Both the position numbers and the translations under genes were made by a program. The notes beneath the pieces are model-generated. The model made no database searches. It was given only the letters and a program-made list of their open reading frames with translations, and was not told the DNA's origin. From Arion vulgaris (lineage: Eukaryota; Mollusca; Gastropoda; Stylommatophora; Arionidae): DNA of 64,000 nt. The stretch lies in the NCBI GenBank assembly GCA_020796225.1, contig CM036762.1, positions 52,351,407-52,415,406 of the forward strand. Direction: 5' to 3'. Positions 48,297-57,769 of this stretch are shown piece after piece (position 1 is the stretch's first letter; each line of letters opens with the position of its first letter).

Positions 48297-48588
48297 CCAC
48301 TAGTGACAACTGTTATAGGAAAAAGAAGATGGAGATATGTTGGACACACCTTGAGGAGAAATGATCAACGAATATCAAAGCAGGCATGGAAGCGGGATGC
48401 AAAGGGTTCAAGAAAGAGAGGACGACCTAAGAAGACCCTGAAACGAACTTTACTGAAGAGGCAGAAATATTGGTCTCAGTTCCATGGAGAAATTGAACGA
48501 GTTGCCAGGATAGAGTGGTATGGAGAAATTACTTGCAGGCCCTATGTAACGTATGACGGTACGAGAGGAATTATTATTTAATAATATG
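48297..48588 (+). mobile_element. LINE K 3' end, right arm
   Basis: The plus strand reads TTVIGKRRWRYVGHTLRRND, QRISKQAWKRDAKGSRKRGR, PKKTLKRTLLKRQKYWSQFH, then a shift, and ends GGAATTATTATTTAATAA. It is about 290 bp, of which roughly 280 can pair with the left arm. Confidence 0.85.
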
Positions 48589-48629
48589 TTGAAAATATAA
48601 AATGTTCCCATGTAATAGCATATATGTGG

Positions 48630-48725
48630 GGCGGATTAGCGTAATGCATAAGCGTTCGAATATCAACTCGGATACAAGAGTGTTGTGGTCTCAATCCCAC
48701 CCTCGATGTTCCAAGCCTGAGAAAA
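48630..48725 (+). mobile_element. Possible tRNA-like SINE head (with 20580)
   Basis: GTGGGGCGGATTAGCGTAAT could be box A and GTCTCAATCCCACCC a box B-like site. It resembles 20580-20690. Confidence 0.4.
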
Positions 48726-48797
48726 GAAATTGGCACTTCTACCTTCTGCTCACTGTGGCCTATAAATGTGAAGTGACAATCCCTTCACATACTAAAG

Positions 48798-49111
48798 CAG
48801 TAGTTCTCAAACTATTTGAAATCGTGGGACACTTGAAGTACCCCAAAAATCGTATTATCACTATATACAAAAACTGAATAAATAGGAAGCTAAAAGCAAA
48901 TTAATACCGAAATACTTGGAAAATGTTACATACCTTTATTCATCATTTCATTTCTGCCTATGAGAAACATAGGTCTGATGTGTCGACAATTTTTTTACCT
49001 AGTGCCCGCTGACGCCGTGGGCTGATCCCCAAATCTGGGATTTTATAGGGCGCACCTCGGAATGTTACCAAGCACACTGGTGCGCCTGGACACACCCTTT
49101 GAGAAACACTA
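48798..49111 (+). mobile_element. Possible hAT MITE, Charlie-like ends
   Basis: The ends CAGTAGTTCTCAAACTATTT and (reverse complement) TAGTGTTTCTCAAAGGGTGT are imperfect inverted repeats similar to the CAGTGGTTCTCAA family of hAT elements. The 8-bp flanks TACTAAAG and CCCTAAGG agree at only 5 positions. No transposase remains. Confidence 0.55.
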
Positions 49112-49369
49112 CCCTAAGGTCTGAAAGGATTACGGAAAATTGTATTTTGATATAAATAACATATAAAGAAGTGAATGATGTATACAGTGAACGACTTCTC
49201 TTTGTCAGTATTGTACCCACACAATAAGACGCCTTTGATAAGAACAATTCATCGACAAATAATACATCAGGGGTCCAGATTTAACAGACAATAATTATTA
49301 TATTAACTCAAACAGAAGTGTCGCAGGCGGATTTACTAACAATTACTTGGGAGTGTCATTAAACAATTG

Positions 49370-49580
49370 TGACAGCCCGCCTGCCCCGCGTGTTCGTAGC
49401 GCGCTTGACGACGGATGACAAGCCCTCTGTGAGTGTGGGTTCAATTCCTGTGGGCTGGCCAAAAAAGCCACAGGTTCTCCAGATTTACGGTGTTCGTGGC
49501 ACCCAACCGAAGGGTTACGATGCCAATGGAACCGAGCCGAAGAGCTGAAAGCTCAAGTGCTTCTGGATCAGGAAAAAAAT
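49370..49580 (+). mobile_element. tRNA-derived SINE Q
   Basis: GACAGCCCGCCTGCCCCGCG, TAGCGCGCTTGACG (box A), GGTTCAATTCCTGTGG (box B), ACCGAAGGGTTACGATGCC, AAGTGCTTCTGGATCAGG, then A-rich. Confidence 0.85.
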
Positions 49581-49729
49581 ATTTGACCATAACCTGTTCG
49601 CATTCAACGGCGTAGTTTCAGATTTAGTTAAAGATTGGTTGGGTGAAAGTAAAGGGTTTCGCTTCTGATCACCATATCACTTGAAGATGATTGTAAAGTA
49701 TCACCCTACTATTGAGGGTAATCCCGTCA

Positions 49730-49890
49730 TATTCCAAAGAAAGGCTCCAAAGGCAAAGTTAACTTTATTACACTGGGTTTCCCCATATGGCTCCGTCCCT
49801 GTCGGCAGATATGGTGTGCCATCTGCCGAGAACATTACACAAAGCACGAACTCCTTAGCTCCGGCAACTTCTTTTTCTGCGATCAAACTT
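49730..49890 (-). mobile_element. SINE S fragment
   Basis: Plus strand: CACTGGGTTTCCCCATATGG, CTCCGTCCCTGTCGGCAGAT and CAAAGCACGAACTCCTTAGC. It is the complement of 40030-40130. This copy has a single, unexpanded version of the block that makes up the 28-bp array. Confidence 0.75.
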
Positions 49891-49894
49891 CTGC

Positions 49895-50140
49895 TATGCG
49901 ACTACTCCGGTATGTGTCATAAACAGGGCAGTGCGCTTGAGGTCTTCACCGGTTCCTCATAATTTGTCTTGTAGGGTTGTTTCTGTTGACCAGATCTCTA
50001 TTCTCACAATGCTCAGACTGGGGCAGTCTTGCAGGATGTGCTCTGGGGACTGCTTATGTGCTCCACGGGTGCAAACTGCCGAGTCCCTGAGACCCATTCT
50101 GTGGAGGTGTGCTCTGAGACTGCAGTGTCCCGTCTAGGGA
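49895..50140 (-). mobile_element. LINE 3' end, type V
   Basis: On the minus strand, with frame breaks: TGHCSLRAHLHRMGLRDSAV, CTRGAHKQSPEHILQDCPSL, then KLWGTGEDLKRTALFM. The GHxxLxxHLxR...C...PEHxLQDCP pattern is clear. The tail after the stop is not recognisable. Confidence 0.7.
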
Positions 50141-50154
50141 TCCCATAAAAAAGT

Positions 50155-50245
50155 TGTACATGTATCTCGGTCCGGATTCGAGCCAACAACCTTCAGTACG
50201 ACAAGCAAACGACCTAACCACTTCACCAGAGACCACCCCCACCTA
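50155..50245 (-). mobile_element. tRNA-like SINE head
   Basis: On the minus strand GGTCTCTGGTGAAGTGGTTA (box A TGGTGAAGTGG) and TTGGCTCGAATCCGGACCG (box B GGCTCGAATCC) are about 35 bp apart. The 5' and 3' ends do not pair as an acceptor stem, so it is a SINE head or tRNA relic, not a gene I would call functional. Confidence 0.5.
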
Positions 50246-50739
50246 ATACTCAACATACACACAAACCCCACACCCGCACACATGTACGCCTTTTCCTGTA
50301 TCGCTAACAGAGCTTAATATGAACAGTAGTGTGAATATAATCATTATCCCAGATGTTCTGATTTAAATATCTCAGGCAATCGAATACAATCAACCAGGGG
50401 TCAAAGTCACGACAGATTTGCTGCATTTGAGTGTCAGTCATAGATCGTTAGTGTGTCACGCGTCAGATGTGACGACAATACATGCGTCTGTAGTGACGAT
50501 GGGTAACTGCTCATATCGACGCTTGCGTTGACTCTTCTGATTTTGCGTGATAGCGTATGACATGCCAGGAAGCCATTGTATAGCCTAATTAATAATTGCA
50601 GATGGGACAACAATTCCACGTCACCGTTGTGATAAAAATAGCCAAGAACAGAAACATTGAACAACAGATCATCTGGTGTGACACCTCTCTTTTGTATCTC
50701 TCTCATTCCTTTTCGTTCCTGCGGAGCTATGGCTACAAC

Positions 50740-51171
50740 CAGTGGCGGCTCCTCATTAAGGGCCAGTGGGGCCGATCCCACCAAAAATAATGTGTAACGT
50801 GTATTTGTTGTTTTATAAATTAAAATATACCCTAACCCGCCCGAGTGGTTACCGGGCCCAAATTTGGGGTGTAAAGAATAGCACCACTGTTACCTGTCAC
50901 GCATGTCGTAAGAGGCGACTAAGGAGGTTTGGCTGAAATCGGATGCACATGTCCTAAACGTATAGAAGTCTATGCATTTAGGGGCCTACCAAACCAATGT
51001 GCAACGTATACACGTTCTTGGCAAAGATCAAACATATCACAAAGAGTGATTAAAATTGGTTGTAAAGAACGAACGCGAAGAAGAAGAAGAAGACACCCTA
51101 ACCCAAAAACATGATTTTTCTGAACATTTGTGTCTGGCCCCACCAACAAATATGAGCACGAGCCGCCACTG
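50740..51171 (+). mobile_element. hAT MITE with perfect 8-bp TSD, split by SINE A
   Basis: The termini CAGTGGCGGCTCCTCATTAA and (reverse complement) CAGTGGCGGCTCGTGCTCAT, with GCTACAAC exactly duplicated at 50732-50739 and 51172-51179. Removing SINE A leaves about 166 bp, the same size as the copy at 38215. The duplication length and termini support hAT. Confidence 0.95.
50839..51094 (+). mobile_element. SINE A with 10-bp TSD, inside the hAT MITE
   Basis: A near-consensus SINE A flanked by ACCCTAACCC (50829-50838 and 51095-51104). Its clean duplication and near-consensus sequence mark it as one of the youngest insertions in the window. Because it sits inside the MITE, it is the younger of the two. 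Confidence 0.95.
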
Positions 51172-51217
51172 GCTACAACTTACCACTAACATTTACATTT
51201 GATTTTCAATTAAGTTG

Positions 51218-51445
51218 AGGAGCGTCTGGCCGAATAGATTAGAGCGTGGCTCCCATGTGGGAGAACTGTGTTCAACTCCAGATAACGGCAAGTACTTTTT
51301 TCCTGTTGTGGGCATAAACGAAAAATGCTAACATGAACATCTTCGCTTCGACTGCACTAGCCATTCAGCCATTAAATTCCTTAGGCTCACGTCCCACCTG
51401 TCCTACACTGCCCTAAAAACGGTACTACAGACAGTAACGACAGTT
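51218..51445 (+). mobile_element. tRNA-derived SINE O
   Basis: GGAGCGTCTGGCCGAATAGA (box A), GTGTTCAACTCCAG (box B region), GGGCATAAACGAAAAATGCT, CGACTGCACTAGCCATTCAG and a CACGTCCCACCTGTCC end, then A-rich. Confidence 0.85.
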
Positions 51446-51489
51446 TAAAAAACAAAAAAAAAAAACAATCAAGTATCCTTAATGAAATA

Positions 51490-51700
51490 CAGGCCGTCTA
51501 CCCAGCGTGTTCGTAGCGCGTTGGACTACGGGTGTCTATACCTCTGTGTGTGCGGGTTCAATTCCGCAGGATGGCAGAAAAAGCCACAGATTCCCCAGAT
51601 TTACGGTGTTCGTGGCACTGAACCGAAGGGTTACGATGTCGTCCATGGCACTGAGCCGAAGAGCTGAAAAGCTCAAGTGCTTCTGGATCGGACAAAAAAA
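51490..51700 (+). mobile_element. tRNA-derived SINE Q
   Basis: GGCCGTCTACCCAGCGTGTT, box A TAGCGCGTTGG, box B GGTTCAATTCCGC, ACCGAAGGGTTACGATGTCG, AAGTGCTTCTGGATCGG, A8. SINE O and Q follow each other in the same orientation, and the same order (inverted) occurs at 25395-25692. Confidence 0.9.
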
Positions 51701-51774
51701 AATGAAATACAGTGACACCGATAGTATATACGAGGTGAGTGAAGTACAGTATGATACAAATGATGTTTCTACTA

Positions 51775-52290
51775 AATTGCATTTCAAGTGCAAAAAGCAA
51801 ATGCTCTAACCTACCAGCTAGTCCCATTGTTAAGGACTTAAACATCTCACTGACAGCTAAACAGCAGATGATCAGCAGCATCTTGGTGTTCCTTCTATGT
51901 GTTACCAGAGCTAAACATAGACAATGAGTAAAGTACAGTCACAAAAATAACTACATGTGAAATGTGATGCCTATGAAAAAGTTACCAACAACACTAGAAA
52001 TTAAAATTGCGATATGAATGTTGCTTGAATTGCATTGAGAAACAAAGAATGAAGTGGTTCAGCTACTCAATAAAAATGCAACTAAAATAGAGTGTTCTAC
52101 AACAGAAGATCAGGAAAGAAGATGAGAGGAAGACTACGAAATAAATGGATAGATGGAGTAGCAGAATCATTTTAAAAAACACACATAATAATCACTCAAG
52201 CCGCTAGAGCAGCGCAAGACAAAAACGGAAAATTATAATACTGGGCAACTACCCGGTAGCAGTGTGACGACACAAGAAGAAGAAGATGAA
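51775..52290 (+). mobile_element. LINE 3' end, type H
   Basis: The plus strand matches the complement of 43640-44170 in order: AAAAGCAAATGCTCTAACCT, CACTGACAGCTAAACAGCAG, TACATGTGAAATGTGATGCC, GAAGTGGTTCAGCTACTCA, then GGAAGACTACGAAATAAATG and a GTGACGACACAAGAAG tail. The WFGH tetrad is WFSY here, and there are several shifts, so the coding is dead. Confidence 0.75.
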
Positions 52291-52465
52291 GTCTACGTTG
52301 TTTTTCTTTCAGTGTTGCTTCACTTAACATGTGAGTTTGTCCAGAGCCAACTATAAACGTATGGGCCTTCGGACTTAGGTAAGAATTATGGAAATCAGAC
52401 TCCAACTATACCACGTGACCTCGCATTCAAGTATTGATATATACTTATATATATATATAGATATA

Positions 52466-52690
52466 GACGAATTCATTTTAAAATCAACACAAAATGCTAA
52501 ATCGAAGTTATATTTTCCAACAAGTTAAGTTTAACAATAAGGAATATCAATATGATGAATATTTTTCACCAATAAATAACCATAGACTCACAGAATTGAA
52601 TAAAATTGCAAAAAGCTTGCAGTGTTCTATCAAACATCTATATTTTCCGGCCCCTTTTCTGATCTAGGTCAGGGAACCCCTTGTCAGTTG
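52466..52690 (+). repeat. Dispersed repeat U, copy 1
   Basis: It shares with 58316-58560, in order: AATTCATTTTAAAATCAACA, ATGCTAAATCGAAGTTA, AAGTTTAACAATAAGGAATA, AATAAATAACCATAGACTCA, GTTCTATCAAACATCTATA. About two thirds of bases agree. Type unknown; no coding and no pol III boxes. Confidence 0.6.
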
Positions 52691-53015
52691 TCTGGCCTAG
52701 TTATCTAGAGTTGGCTGTGGTTTGTCTCAGTATATCCATATTTACCATCTTAGTCTTAATATTCTGAAGTATCTACGATGTATTTTATTTTAAAACAAAA
52801 TATTTTCACAAGAATCTATTTTAAAAAAAGAGTTAAAGAATCGAATCTACGTTCTCGAGAAAGTGGCCGAAATACGGATACGTCTTGTCTACTTGTGGTG
52901 TGTGTGCTTATTATACTAGGGACAGATGTTTATGAAGATTCATGATCGCCTATGACATCCGGCATGGCACTTGATTATGCTGAGATGATATGGATGGATT
53001 AATATGGGCGTGTTG
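52690..53015. other. No clear element
   Basis: AT-rich sequence. Around 52935-52990 TCATGATCGCCTATGACATC, then GGCATGGCACTTGATTATG, looks like the very end of LINE N (compare 63905-63950). Confidence 0.4.
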
Positions 53016-53017
53016 TT

Positions 53018-53400
53018 AGATTCTTTCTTTCTTTCTTTCTGTTCTCTAATCCTGGTTTGCCTCACAGCGTCAAGATAAGATTGGATTTCTAGAACGAGCC
53101 CTAGTGTGCGCTTCATAAATAGTGTCTTTCGTCGCCTCTGTTATCTCTGAGGTCGACCTTTTGCGTGACCGGTCTTTTGCTTTGTATCCATTGTATCGGA
53201 GAAACATTGAAACAGGTGCACTGTCTGTTGGTAATCTGCTTATGTGGCCGAACCATTTAATTTGTTGTTTCTTGATGAAGTTCAGTACTAATGTACCCAC
53301 TTTTTCCTGATGTCTTCATTTCTCAACCGGTCTCTTCTTGTTACTCCCAGAATTCTGCGTAGACACTTCATCTCTGTCTTGACTAGTTTTCTTGTTATGT
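53018..53400 (-). mobile_element. LINE 3' end, type I
   Basis: The minus-strand frame (76 codons) reads LVLNFIKKQQIKWFGHISRL, PTDSAPVSMFLRYNGYKAKD, RSRKRSTSEITEATKDTIYE, preceded by an LGVTRRDRLRNEDIR-like stretch in another frame. The 3' tail is an (AAAG)n tract, seen as CTTTCTTTCTTTC at 53024-53040. Confidence 0.8.
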
Positions 53401-53404
53401 ATGC

Positions 53405-53520
53405 GATTAAGCATCTCCATGGAGGAGATTGAGCGAGTTACTCAGGATAGAGCGGTATGGAGAAATATATTGCAGGTCCTATGTTACGTACAACGGTACG
53501 AGAGGAATTATTATTATTAT
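53405..53520 (+). mobile_element. LINE K terminal scrap
   Basis: ATCTCCATGGAGGAGATTGA, GCGAGTTACTCAGGATAGAG, GGTATGGAGAAATATATTGC, ending TACGAGAGGAATTATTATTA. The frame reads SMEEIERVTQDRAVWRN. Only the last 110 bp of K remain. Confidence 0.8.
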
Positions 53521-53524
53521 GCGA

Positions 53525-54034
53525 TTAAAGCTTTTTTAAGTCGAGACACGGCTCTTTCAACCTATCCTTTTATTGGCTTACATTTAGAAACTATTTTATA
53601 ACAGATTAAATGTCAGGATGACCGTCTTATTTGTCCCCTGGTACATATAAAAACACAAGCAGACAATCTTAATAATTAAACAATATGAAAGGAACTACTT
53701 TTGGTTGCGAACTATCTGCTAGTGATGCGGTTTAGGTAATGAATGACTGGTAAAGCATATAAAGTGAACACTCCCCAAGTTGGCGAAATAATTTCTTGTG
53801 GTTGTAAACATTTGTTGACGAATCCTATATTAATCCTTCTTTTGTTAACATCCTCATTGAAATATGTAGGCGTAGGAGCTCTGTACCTCGACATGTCACA
53901 CGATATTCGTATTTTTGTAGTCTAAATTTAGTGTGTTCATTCACTCTTATATCATTCTCTGATAAAAAGCTGTATTTGCAATTTTGCTTGCTACGATTGT
54001 GTCAGTTACATGAGGTAGCATTTTTAAAGTCCTT
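53525..54034. other. No recognised element
   Basis: AT-rich, with 60-codon frames on both strands that have no identifiable domain. Part of it may belong to the LINE that continues after 54220, but I see no coding match upstream of the MITE. Confidence 0.35.
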
Positions 54035-54043
54035 ACTCTTGGA

Positions 54044-54219
54044 CAGGACCGTGCGGTATGTTTTCTCAGTATGATGCAAGTCTTCGAAATGCCGCCCCGT
54101 AATTTTTTGTTCTTGAAAATAACCTTCAATTGTAATTTTGATTTTGCTGCTTATGCCGCCCTTCTTACGGTGCCGCCTGATGCGGTCGTCTCTCTGCATC
54201 ATAGCACGGCACGGTCCAC
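54044..54219 (+). mobile_element. MITE P with perfect 8-bp TSD
   Basis: The left end CAGGACCGTGCGGTATGTTT and the right end (reverse complement) GGACCGTGCCGTGCTATGAT are flanked by the exact 8-bp duplication CTCTTGGA (54036-54043 and 54220-54227). This places MITE P in an 8-bp-TSD superfamily, most likely hAT. It sits in an RNase H-type LINE relic. Confidence 0.85.
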
Positions 54220-54765
54220 CTCTTGGAAGAGATTGTAGAGATTGGTGCAACAGGGAGGCTGATCTCGCAGTTAAGCAGCTGATAGAAGATAATGCAAATG
54301 ATGATGATATTGTTGTATATACCGATGGGTCGGTTCAACGTGGTGAGAAATCCGGCTAGAGTTTCTTGGCTAATGCGCATGGTAGGGTTGTAGCAGAACG
54401 AAGTGAAGCGTACAGGACAGCTACTTCTAGTATGAGGATGGAAGTTGAGGCGGTTACTGCTGTCCTCTATTGGCTCTCTTGGATTTCATTTACTGGGGCC
54501 AGGCTATGATACAGAAAGGCGGCTACATCAGGCGGGACCGTAAGGGGTGCGGCATAAGCAGCAAAATCAAAATTACAATTGAAGGTTATTTTAAAGAAAA
54601 ATATTTAAGTGGCGGCATTTCGAAGACTTGCATCATACTGAGAAAATGTACCGCACGGACTTTGGGCAGTTGTTGTATCTGACTCTCAATCGATGCTTCA
54701 CAAGATCCAAAAGGGTTCAGTATGAGTGGATGTCGTCTATAGAAGTTTCTAACCTAAAGTTTCTA
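54220..54765 (+). pseudogene. LINE RNase H relic, split by MITE P
   Basis: The plus strand reads LGRDCRDWCNREADLAVKQL, IEDNANDDDIVVYTDGSVQR, GEKSG, a stop, FLANAHGRVVAERSEAYRTA, TSSMRMEVEAVTAVLYWL, then a MITE P copy at about 54494-54665, and continues VVVSDSQSMLHKIQKGS-like at 54668-54720. YTDGS, MExEAV and (S)DSQSML are the first three catalytic strands/helices of RNase H. The next part (PGHxGxxGN) is seen only in another copy at 15410. An I-clade LINE is the likely source. Confidence 0.8.
54494..54665 (+). mobile_element. MITE P, third short copy
   Basis: GGCTATGATACAGAAAGGCG, GCATAAGCAGCAAAATCAAA, TGAAGGTTATTTTAAAGAAA and CATACTGAGAAAATGTACCG lie in opposite orientation to the copy 275 bp upstream. 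Its left end is decayed (GGGGCCAGGC). Two MITE P copies in one LINE relic, in inverted orientation, could pair with each other. Confidence 0.75.
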
Positions 54766-54984
54766 AGAATTAGGACTACTTAATTTTACTCAGTGTTATG
54801 TCTGAACCAATAGTCTAGGACAAATTTATATTATATTGGACAATAACTCTGATATGGACTGTAGATCTTGGAGCTGTGTACGTACCGTGGCAGGATTATT
54901 TCGAATGCACCAAAAAGTATTATGACGTAACTCTCACACTAAGTACTGACATCAGCATGATTTGCTCATGGACGTTCATATAAT

Positions 54985-55210
54985 AAGGCCGGGGAGAAAA
55001 GGGGGGACAAGTTTCACGTGGAGACCTGGGCTTAATCCACGGTAAGTCCAAGTAGTTTTTTTCTGTCGTGGCATAAAGGAAAAATTCTAACCTGAACAGT
55101 TTCGTGGGGACTGCACTAACCATTCAGCCATTAAATTCTACAGACATATGCAAGTCCCTCCCTTCCGTCCTACACCGCCCTAAAAAAGCGGTTTTACAGG
55201 CAATAGCGAT
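54985..55210 (+). mobile_element. SINE O, head degraded
   Basis: GGGCTTAATCCACGGTAAGT (box B region), TTTTTTTCTGTCGTGGCATA, GGGGACTGCACTAACCATTC, TTAAATTCTACAGACATATG, CCTACACCGCCCTAAAAAAG. The first 40 bp are altered. Confidence 0.7.
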
Positions 55211-55221
55211 AGATTTGTTTC

Positions 55222-55280
55222 TTATCACCAGTGTCCCTTACCATTCAGACGAGCATTACTTCGACTTCAGAGGTACTTGT
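55222..55280 (-). mobile_element. SINE AA 5' fragment
   Basis: CTTATCACCAGTGTCCCTTA, CCATTCAGACGAGCATTACT, TCGACTTCAGAGGTACTTGT is the complement of the AA 5' end. It is cut by SINE Q. Confidence 0.65.
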
Positions 55281-55289
55281 AGTTTATAT

Positions 55290-55500
55290 TTCTTTTTTCC
55301 TCGATCCAGAAGCACTTGAGCTTTTAGCTCTTTGGCTCAGTGACATGGAGATCGTAGCCCTTCGGTTCAGTGCCACGAACACCATAAATCTGGAGAATCT
55401 GTGCCTTTTTCTGCCAGTCCGCGGAATTGAGCCCGCACTCACAGAGTGCTTGTCACACCGTTGTCCAACGCGCTACGAACACGCTGGGTAGGCGGGCAGT
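55290..55500 (-). mobile_element. tRNA-derived SINE Q
   Basis: Minus-strand Q: CTGCCCGCCTACCCAGCGTG, TAGCGCGTTGGACAACG, GGCTCAATTCCGCGGACTGG, CTGAACCGAAGGGCTACGAT, AAGTGCTTCTGGATCG followed by A-rich sequence. Confidence 0.85.
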
Positions 55501-55667
55501 TTAGATCCCTAAAGAAATAATCATGATCTCATGTAGTTCAACTCGTATTGTGTGCACATCTAAACATTTGACCAAGCTAGACCCGAAATTTCCACGACAT
55601 TTAGCGCAGCTTATTCTCAACTTTGCTATTAATAATAGCCGTCCATCGCAAGCGATGATGACAACAA

Positions 55668-57767
55668 TCTCAGACGTGTACTGTTGCACCTCTCTGGTGT
55701 GTGCGGAGGTGACTGTAGAGTCCAATCCTAGAACAGAATCCCCGACCACAGGTGGGGCATACATGATCAAGGTTAGACATGTGCATGTTGTGTGCTCTGT
55801 CTTTTCGCGCTGCTCGTTTTCTCTGTGACTCAACAATACGATGATTCTCAGCTATTCGGGTTCCTCTTTTGTTGGTACAGCGCCACATTTGGCGATCTTG
55901 CGCAAGGATTCCCAGCACGTATTGTCTATATCGAAGCATTTCAGAGACACTTTAAGAGTGTCTTTAAAGCGTTTTTCTGTCCACCTGCTAAACGTCTGCC
56001 CCCTTCAAGCTCGCCATACATCAACTGTTTTGGGATGCGTTTATCAGGCATTCGAGCAACGTGACCGACCCATCTCAGTTGGGCCTTCTGCAACAGGGTG
56101 TTGACGCTTGGGATCTTTGCTCTTGTGAGGACTTCGCTGTCTGGAATTTTGTCCTGCCAGTTTATTTTAGTATTCTGCGTAGACAGCTTGTGTGGAAATG
56201 GTTTAATTTTCTTGCGTGTCTGCTATACACTGTCCATGTCTCGCTTGCGTACAGCAGCGTTGTTAGCACTATGGCCTGGTAAACTTTCAGCTTTGTGACT
56301 ATGCTTATCCCCTTCCGTTCCCACACAGTGACAGGTAACCTTCCGAACGCAGCACTGGCTTTGGATATCCTATTGTGGACCTCAGAATCTATGTTTGCCG
56401 ATCTGGATAGGAGGCTGCCAAGATAAGCAAAGTTGTCCGTTGACTGGAGACGCTGGTGTTTAATGTTGATGACTGGATCGTAATACTGTTCTCTAGGGGC
56501 GGGCTGGAACATGACCTCTGTTTTTGGTGTTAATGGTGAGGCCAAACCTATCACAGGCCATTGAGAACTTGTCCATGTAAGTCTGCATTTCTTCCTCAGA
56601 GTTGGTAGCGAGGGCACAGTCATCAGCAAACAACAGGTTGGAGATAGTTGATTCTTTTACCTTGGTGGAGGATTTTAACCTCCGAAGATTGAATAGGTTA
56701 CCGTCTGTCCTGTATCTAATCTTTAACCCATGTTCGTTGCCCTCCCAAAAGACATCCGTGAGCATGGCAGCAAACATCATGCTGAAGAGTGTTGGGGCCA
56801 GTACACAGCCCTGTTTGACGCCGTTGGTGACATGGAAGGCTTCCGACAGCTCCCTTCGTCAAGTACACGTGCCATCATGCCCTCGTGAAACTGTTGGACG
56901 ATCTTGATGAATTTCCTTGGGCATCCAAATTTTTCCATGATCTTCCATAGACCCTCCTGTTAACCGTGTCGAAAGCCTTTGTCAGATCGACAAAGACCAT
57001 ATAGAGGTTACGGTGCTGCTCTTGGCATTTCTCCTGTAGTTGGCGAGCAGCAAATATCATGTCTGCTGTTCCGCGACCTGCCCGGAAGCCACATTGGGTC
57101 TCAGGGAGTAAGTCCTGTTCCAGGTGATCGATTAATCGATTGAGGAGGACTCTGGCCAGTATTTTGCCAGCGATTGACAGGAGGAGATCCTTTGTGGTTA
57201 TCGCAGGCCTGGCGGTTTCCTTTCCGCTTGTACAGGTGGACAATAGTGGCATCCTTTAATTCCTGTGGCACACGTTCGTTGCACCAAATGGATGTAAATA
57301 ACTCTGTCAATTTTAGCATCAACGTGGGCCCTCCTTCTTTGTAGACTTCGGTTGGTATTGAGTCCGCACCCGGTGCCTTCCCGCTGGACATCTGGCTTGT
57401 TGCCTTCTTGACCTCTGCTAAGGTAGGTGGAATATCAAGCTTGGCATTGATTGGGACCTGGGGCATGCGCTCTATGGCTTCATAACATATAGTGGATGGA
57501 TGGTTGAGGACAGAACGGAAGTGTTCTGCACAGCGATTTAGTATCTGAGGCTTGTCAATTAGTAGCCTTGCTCCATCTGCATCGAGTATGGGAGTGGGGT
57601 GAGATTGTTGAGGTCCGTAAACAGTTTTTAGGGCATCGTAGAAGCGTTTGAAATCCTGTCTGTCTGCATATATCTGGATTTCATCAGATTTTTTGCTTAG
57701 CCATGCGTCTTGTAATTTCCTGATTCTTTCTTGAGCCCTTCTACGAGCATCTAGGAAAGCTGTTTTT
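55668..57767 (-). pseudogene. Non-LTR reverse transcriptase ORF2 relic with C-terminal C2H2 finger
   Basis: This is the longest coding remnant. Reading down the minus strand: a linker (FKRFYDALKTVYGPQ), MSSGKAPGADSIPTEVYKEG and VPQELKDATIVHLYKRKGN (fingers), SIAGKILARVLLNRL, QCGFRAGRGTADMIFAARQL, motif A FVDLTKAFDTVNR near 56970, motif B GVKQGCVLAPTLFSMMF near 56800, motif C LLFADDCAL near 56620, FAYLGSLLSR, LYASETWTVYSRHARKLNHF, RWVGHVARMPDKRIPKQLMY, then CPTCGRGFCSRIGLYSHLR before the stop at 55670. The catalytic Asp residues are present. At least three frame changes (near 57200, 56830 and 56600) and a stop near 56160 make it non-functional. The 5' end (endonuclease) is missing, cut at GATGATGATG near 57770. 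Confidence 0.9.
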
Positions 57768-57769
57768 TG

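Noticed and set aside
47884..48588. A single terminal-inverted-repeat transposon
   Set aside because: The arms are LINE K coding sequence with (ATT)n ends at the outside, there is no target duplication or transposase, and the arms differ like independent copies.
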